Assembly (NCBI GenBank): GCA_050945275.1
Contig: JBMNSQ010000081.1
Span: forward strand, 1 to 7,963
Source: JAAYWY01 sp050945275
GTDB lineage: Bacteria; Bacillota; DTU030; DUMP01
Direction: 5' to 3'
Length of the DNA stretch: 7,963 nucleotides
Position numbers and translations under genes: made by a program. Below, piece by piece: positions 5,906 to 7,963 of the stretch. The notes under the pieces are model-generated. The model saw nothing but the letters and a program-made list of their open reading frames with translations. It did no database searches and was not told where the DNA came from. Within the stretch, counting starts at the first letter, position 1, and each line of letters begins with the position of its first letter.

Positions 5906-6886
5906 ATGCCGACAGATTCCAGCTTTGGCAAGCTGCTGGATAAAGCCGTCGACACTCGCTGCCAAGAGTACATCACCACCATTTGTAACCAGCAACCACA
6001 GATAGTACGTTGGCTAGAACACCTTCTTGGAAAAAGCATCAGTCATGCTATCTTTGAGTATAAAGACAACTATCCTCGCTTCAAAAGTTCCGCCCTGGCA
6101 GTTCAGGTAGCCAGTAGTACCGGCCGCCTAATTGCCGCCGAGACCAAACTTAGTCATAACTGGCAAGACACGGTGGCCCTGTTCAAAGTATTATTAACCC
6201 TTACCTTATGCTCACCTTCAGCTCGGTTCACCAATACCTGGGCCGACATCGTCCCGGAATTGTATCGGCACCTTTGTACCCCCGACGGCCGCATACTGGT
6301 AGGCATCATGAACAATAAGCCGATATACATGGACATGCCAGTATTTGACGTAATATATCCTGGAATAAGACAGCCTTATATTAATATTCTAAGACAAAGC
6401 CTCAATGATAGTGGAACACCGGCCCATAAGCTGGCACGATCCTTCAATACGGTTCTAACCCAAGCCATAAAACTGATATTGTCCTTTTCTTGGGTTTTCT
6501 ATGATGAGAAAACGTTGTCTTTAATTCCTTCTCGACTGTTAGGAGCCAAAATCCTTCTGTGCCCCGCCGATTCCCCAAATACTGCTTTATCGGTACAAAA
6601 CCTAAAAGCGAAAGCCGATACCCCGCTGGCCTTGTCGGGAAATACCTTCCCCGCCCCGGCTAACAGTATCGGCGTCACTGAGGTAACACTGTGGAAAAGA
6701 GACGAATGGCTAGTAGCCATTCTTACTCATGGTGATTTCGGTAAGAGCGTTGTGATAACCAGTGAAACCCTAAATGCCCGTTTATCACTCTGGCGCCTAT
6801 TGGCCAACAGTTCAACCCCTATTGCCTCCGACCCCTTAGCTAACCTAGTATTCACGTCCTATCGTAAATACAACGAAAGTAAATAA
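5906..6886 (+). CDS. Uncharacterised 326-residue protein
   Basis: I do not recognise this protein. It has no signal peptide and no convincing membrane segment, so it is probably cytoplasmic. The first two thirds read as mainly helical, with an early WLEHLLGKSISHAIFEY stretch and amphipathic segments such as ALFKVLLTLTLC and TQAIKLILSFSWVFY. The last third (from about residue 210) looks mixed, with strand-like LGAKILLCP and then TEVTLWKRDEWLVAILTHG and KSVVITSETLNARLSLWRLL. No nucleotide-binding loop, metal cluster or known catalytic motif is apparent. Of the Cys residues none forms a CxxC pair. The reading frame is intact and base use resembles its neighbours. It follows the six-repeat protein gene on the same strand, so the two could be co-transcribed; that is the only hint of function. 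A hairpin starts three bases after the TAA. Confidence 0.8.
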   Translation: MPTDSSFGKLLDKAVDTRCQEYITTICNQQPQIVRWLEHLLGKSISHAIFEYKDNYPRFKSSALAVQVASSTGRLIAAETKLSHNWQDTVALFKVLLTLTLCSPSARFTNTWADIVPELYRHLCTPDGRILVGIMNNKPIYMDMPVFDVIYPGIRQPYINILRQSLNDSGTPAHKLARSFNTVLTQAIKLILSFSWVFYDEKTLSLIPSRLLGAKILLCPADSPNTALSVQNLKAKADTPLALSGNTFPAPANSIGVTEVTLWKRDEWLVAILTHGDFGKSVVITSETLNARLSLWRLLANSSTPIASDPLANLVFTSYRKYNESK

Positions 6887-6888
6887 AT

Positions 6889-6926
6889 ACCTCGGGATAA
6901 CAGCCTTAACTCAATATTCCCGAGGT
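6889..6926 (+). terminator. Hairpin directly after the uncharacterised gene
   Basis: The arms are ACCTCGGGA (6889-6897) and TCCCGAGGT (6918-6926), a 9-bp perfect stem with a 20-base loop, starting three bases past the stop. The plus side is followed by GCCCCACCC rather than T's, while the minus side is followed by ATTTATTT. It may therefore act better as a backstop for minus-strand transcripts, or as an RNA-stabilising 3' end. Confidence 0.55.
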
Positions 6927-6938
6927 GCCCCACCCTGT

Positions 6939-6975
6939 AAGCCGGTGTTATCTCCATGGTAGATAACACCGGCTT
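6939..6975 (-). terminator. Terminator-like hairpin after the diguanylate cyclase gene
   Basis: A perfect 15-bp stem (6939-6953 with 6961-6975) encloses a 7-base loop (CCATGGT on plus). It starts four bases beyond the TAA at 6980-6982. The stem ends in AA/TT but no long T run follows on either strand, so termination strength is uncertain. Its place between convergent genes suggests use from both sides. Confidence 0.65.
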
Positions 6976-6979
6976 GTCG

Positions 6980-7963
6980 TTAGCTGTCAGCGATGCAATT
7001 GCGCCCTCTCTGTTTAGCACGGTATAATGCCTTGTCCACCCTCTCCAGCAAACTGGTAAGGTTGGGCGTATCTTTATCGGCTGTAGCCACACCAAAGCTG
7101 GCTGTAACAAAAACATCTGCTCCTGTTTCTGTCTTTATTCCTTGCATGCTAATGGTCTGACGCAAACGTTCTGCTACTTGTTTAGCCGCCGGTTTATCTT
7201 TGGCCAAAAGTATCACGAATTCTTCTCCCCCATAGCGGCCTAAAAGATCATCATCCCGAAGAACATCTTGGCATCTTTGTCCAATCGACTGCAAAACATG
7301 GTCACCAACTGCGTGGCCGTAAGAGTCATTAATATCCTTGAAATGGTCAACATCAAACATAATAAGCGATAGTGGAAAGCTATATATCTTGGCCCGTTGA
7401 AAGTCCCGCTCTGCCACTTGGAAGAAGAAACGACGGTTATAAAGACCTGTCAAATCATCAACTATGGCCAGCTGCCGGTTAATTAAAGCATGAGCCACCG
7501 ATTGCTTTAGGCTCAGCAGCGTGTGAACACGGGCTAATAACTCGTTGTTATCAAAAGGCTTGGCTACATAATCGTTGGCACCGGCTTTAAAACCAAGTGA
7601 TATGTTATCCCATCTATTCATAGCCGTAAGCATCAGCACCGGCAGTTCAAACAATGAATATTTTAAACGCAAACGGCGACAAACCTCATAACCAGACATC
7701 TGAGGCATCATTACATCTAGAATTACAAGGTCAAATTGGTTTGGCCCATCTTCAATTAGTGATAGCGCCTGAGGACCGCTAGCGGCAGTGACAACGCCAT
7801 ATCCCTGTAGGGACAATAGATTCACTAACACCTGCTGGTTAATGGCATCGTCATCCACTACCAAAATAAGCGGCTTCCTAGTATCATTTACATCCAAGGA
7901 CACAGCTGTCTCCAAAGGTGGAAATTGCACCACGGGAACCATAGACTTTATGGGGGCAGTTAT
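6980..7963 (-). CDS. Receiver plus GGDEF diguanylate cyclase, N-terminus off window
   Basis: The product makes c-di-GMP from two GTP, under control of a phosphorylatable receiver domain. Numbered from the internal ATG at 7942, residues 25-145 are the receiver: acidic D30-D32, phospho-acceptor D76 in VILDVMMP, T106 and K128. Residues about 160-316 are the GGDEF domain: DLTGLYNRR, metal-binding FDVDHFKDIND (D197), active-site GGEEF at 238-242, and an RDDD inhibitory site exactly five residues before it, so feedback inhibition by c-di-GMP is expected. The ATG at 7942 has no ribosome site, and the frame stays open (seven more codons) to the window edge. The Pro-rich stretch before the receiver looks like a linker. 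I infer that the true start is to the right and that this is the C-terminal part of a larger, perhaps hybrid histidine kinase, protein. A free-standing PleD-like regulator is the alternative. Confidence 0.92.
   Translation of the reverse strand: MTAPIKSMVPVVQFPPLETAVSLDVNDTRKPLILVVDDDAINQQVLVNLLSLQGYGVVTAASGPQALSLIEDGPNQFDLVILDVMMPQMSGYEVCRRLRLKYSLFELPVLMLTAMNRWDNISLGFKAGANDYVAKPFDNNELLARVHTLLSLKQSVAHALINRQLAIVDDLTGLYNRRFFFQVAERDFQRAKIYSFPLSLIMFDVDHFKDINDSYGHAVGDHVLQSIGQRCQDVLRDDDLLGRYGGEEFVILLAKDKPAAKQVAERLRQTISMQGIKTETGADVFVTASFGVATADKDTPNLTSLLERVDKALYRAKQRGRNCIADS

Overview
The window reads as a chromosomal segment of a low-to-mid GC member of the Bacillota, probably a Peptococcaceae/Desulfotomaculales-like clostridium. 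The reasons are strong AGGAGG-type ribosome binding sites, use of a TTG start, two secreted proteins with the 'copper amine oxidase N-terminal' domain that is expanded in such organisms, and a PrcB/Gmad2 domain pair typical of spore-forming Firmicutes. The taxonomic placement is inference; there is no rRNA or tRNA in the window. I see no insertion sequence, prophage gene, CRISPR array or tRNA.

Layout, left to right. From 1 to 1550 (minus) there is a membrane-fusion/periplasmic adaptor of an efflux system, running off the left edge; it carries the adaptor fold twice in one chain. From 1774 to 2529 (minus) there is a secreted protein with a copper amine oxidase N-like domain followed by acidic Tyr/Gly tetrapeptide repeats. 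From 2693 to 3715 (minus) there is a second secreted protein with the same N-terminal domain followed by PrcB-like and Gmad2 domains. From 3814 to about 4980 (minus) there is an RtcB-type RNA ligase with all its catalytic residues. Hairpins lie just after the two middle genes, so these minus-strand genes look like separate transcription units rather than one operon.

A 258-base divergent gap separates RtcB from two plus-strand genes. The first (5239 to 5739) is a small protein made almost entirely of six 22-24 residue repeats with the pattern R-x-G-G-x(4)-G-x-D, ending in a hydrophobic segment. The second (5906 to 6886) is a 326-residue protein I do not recognise. Two hairpins (6889 to 6926 and 6939 to 6975) then separate it from a convergent minus-strand gene. 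That gene encodes a receiver plus GGDEF diguanylate cyclase module and is open to the right edge, so it is probably the C-terminal part of a larger sensor protein.

The neighbours do not form one obvious pathway. Three of the minus-strand genes act at or outside the cell membrane (efflux adaptor and two exported proteins). RtcB acts on RNA in the cytoplasm, and the diguanylate cyclase makes c-di-GMP. The most unusual items are the six-repeat protein with its unknown downstream partner, and the duplicated adaptor. I found no convincing complete new system.
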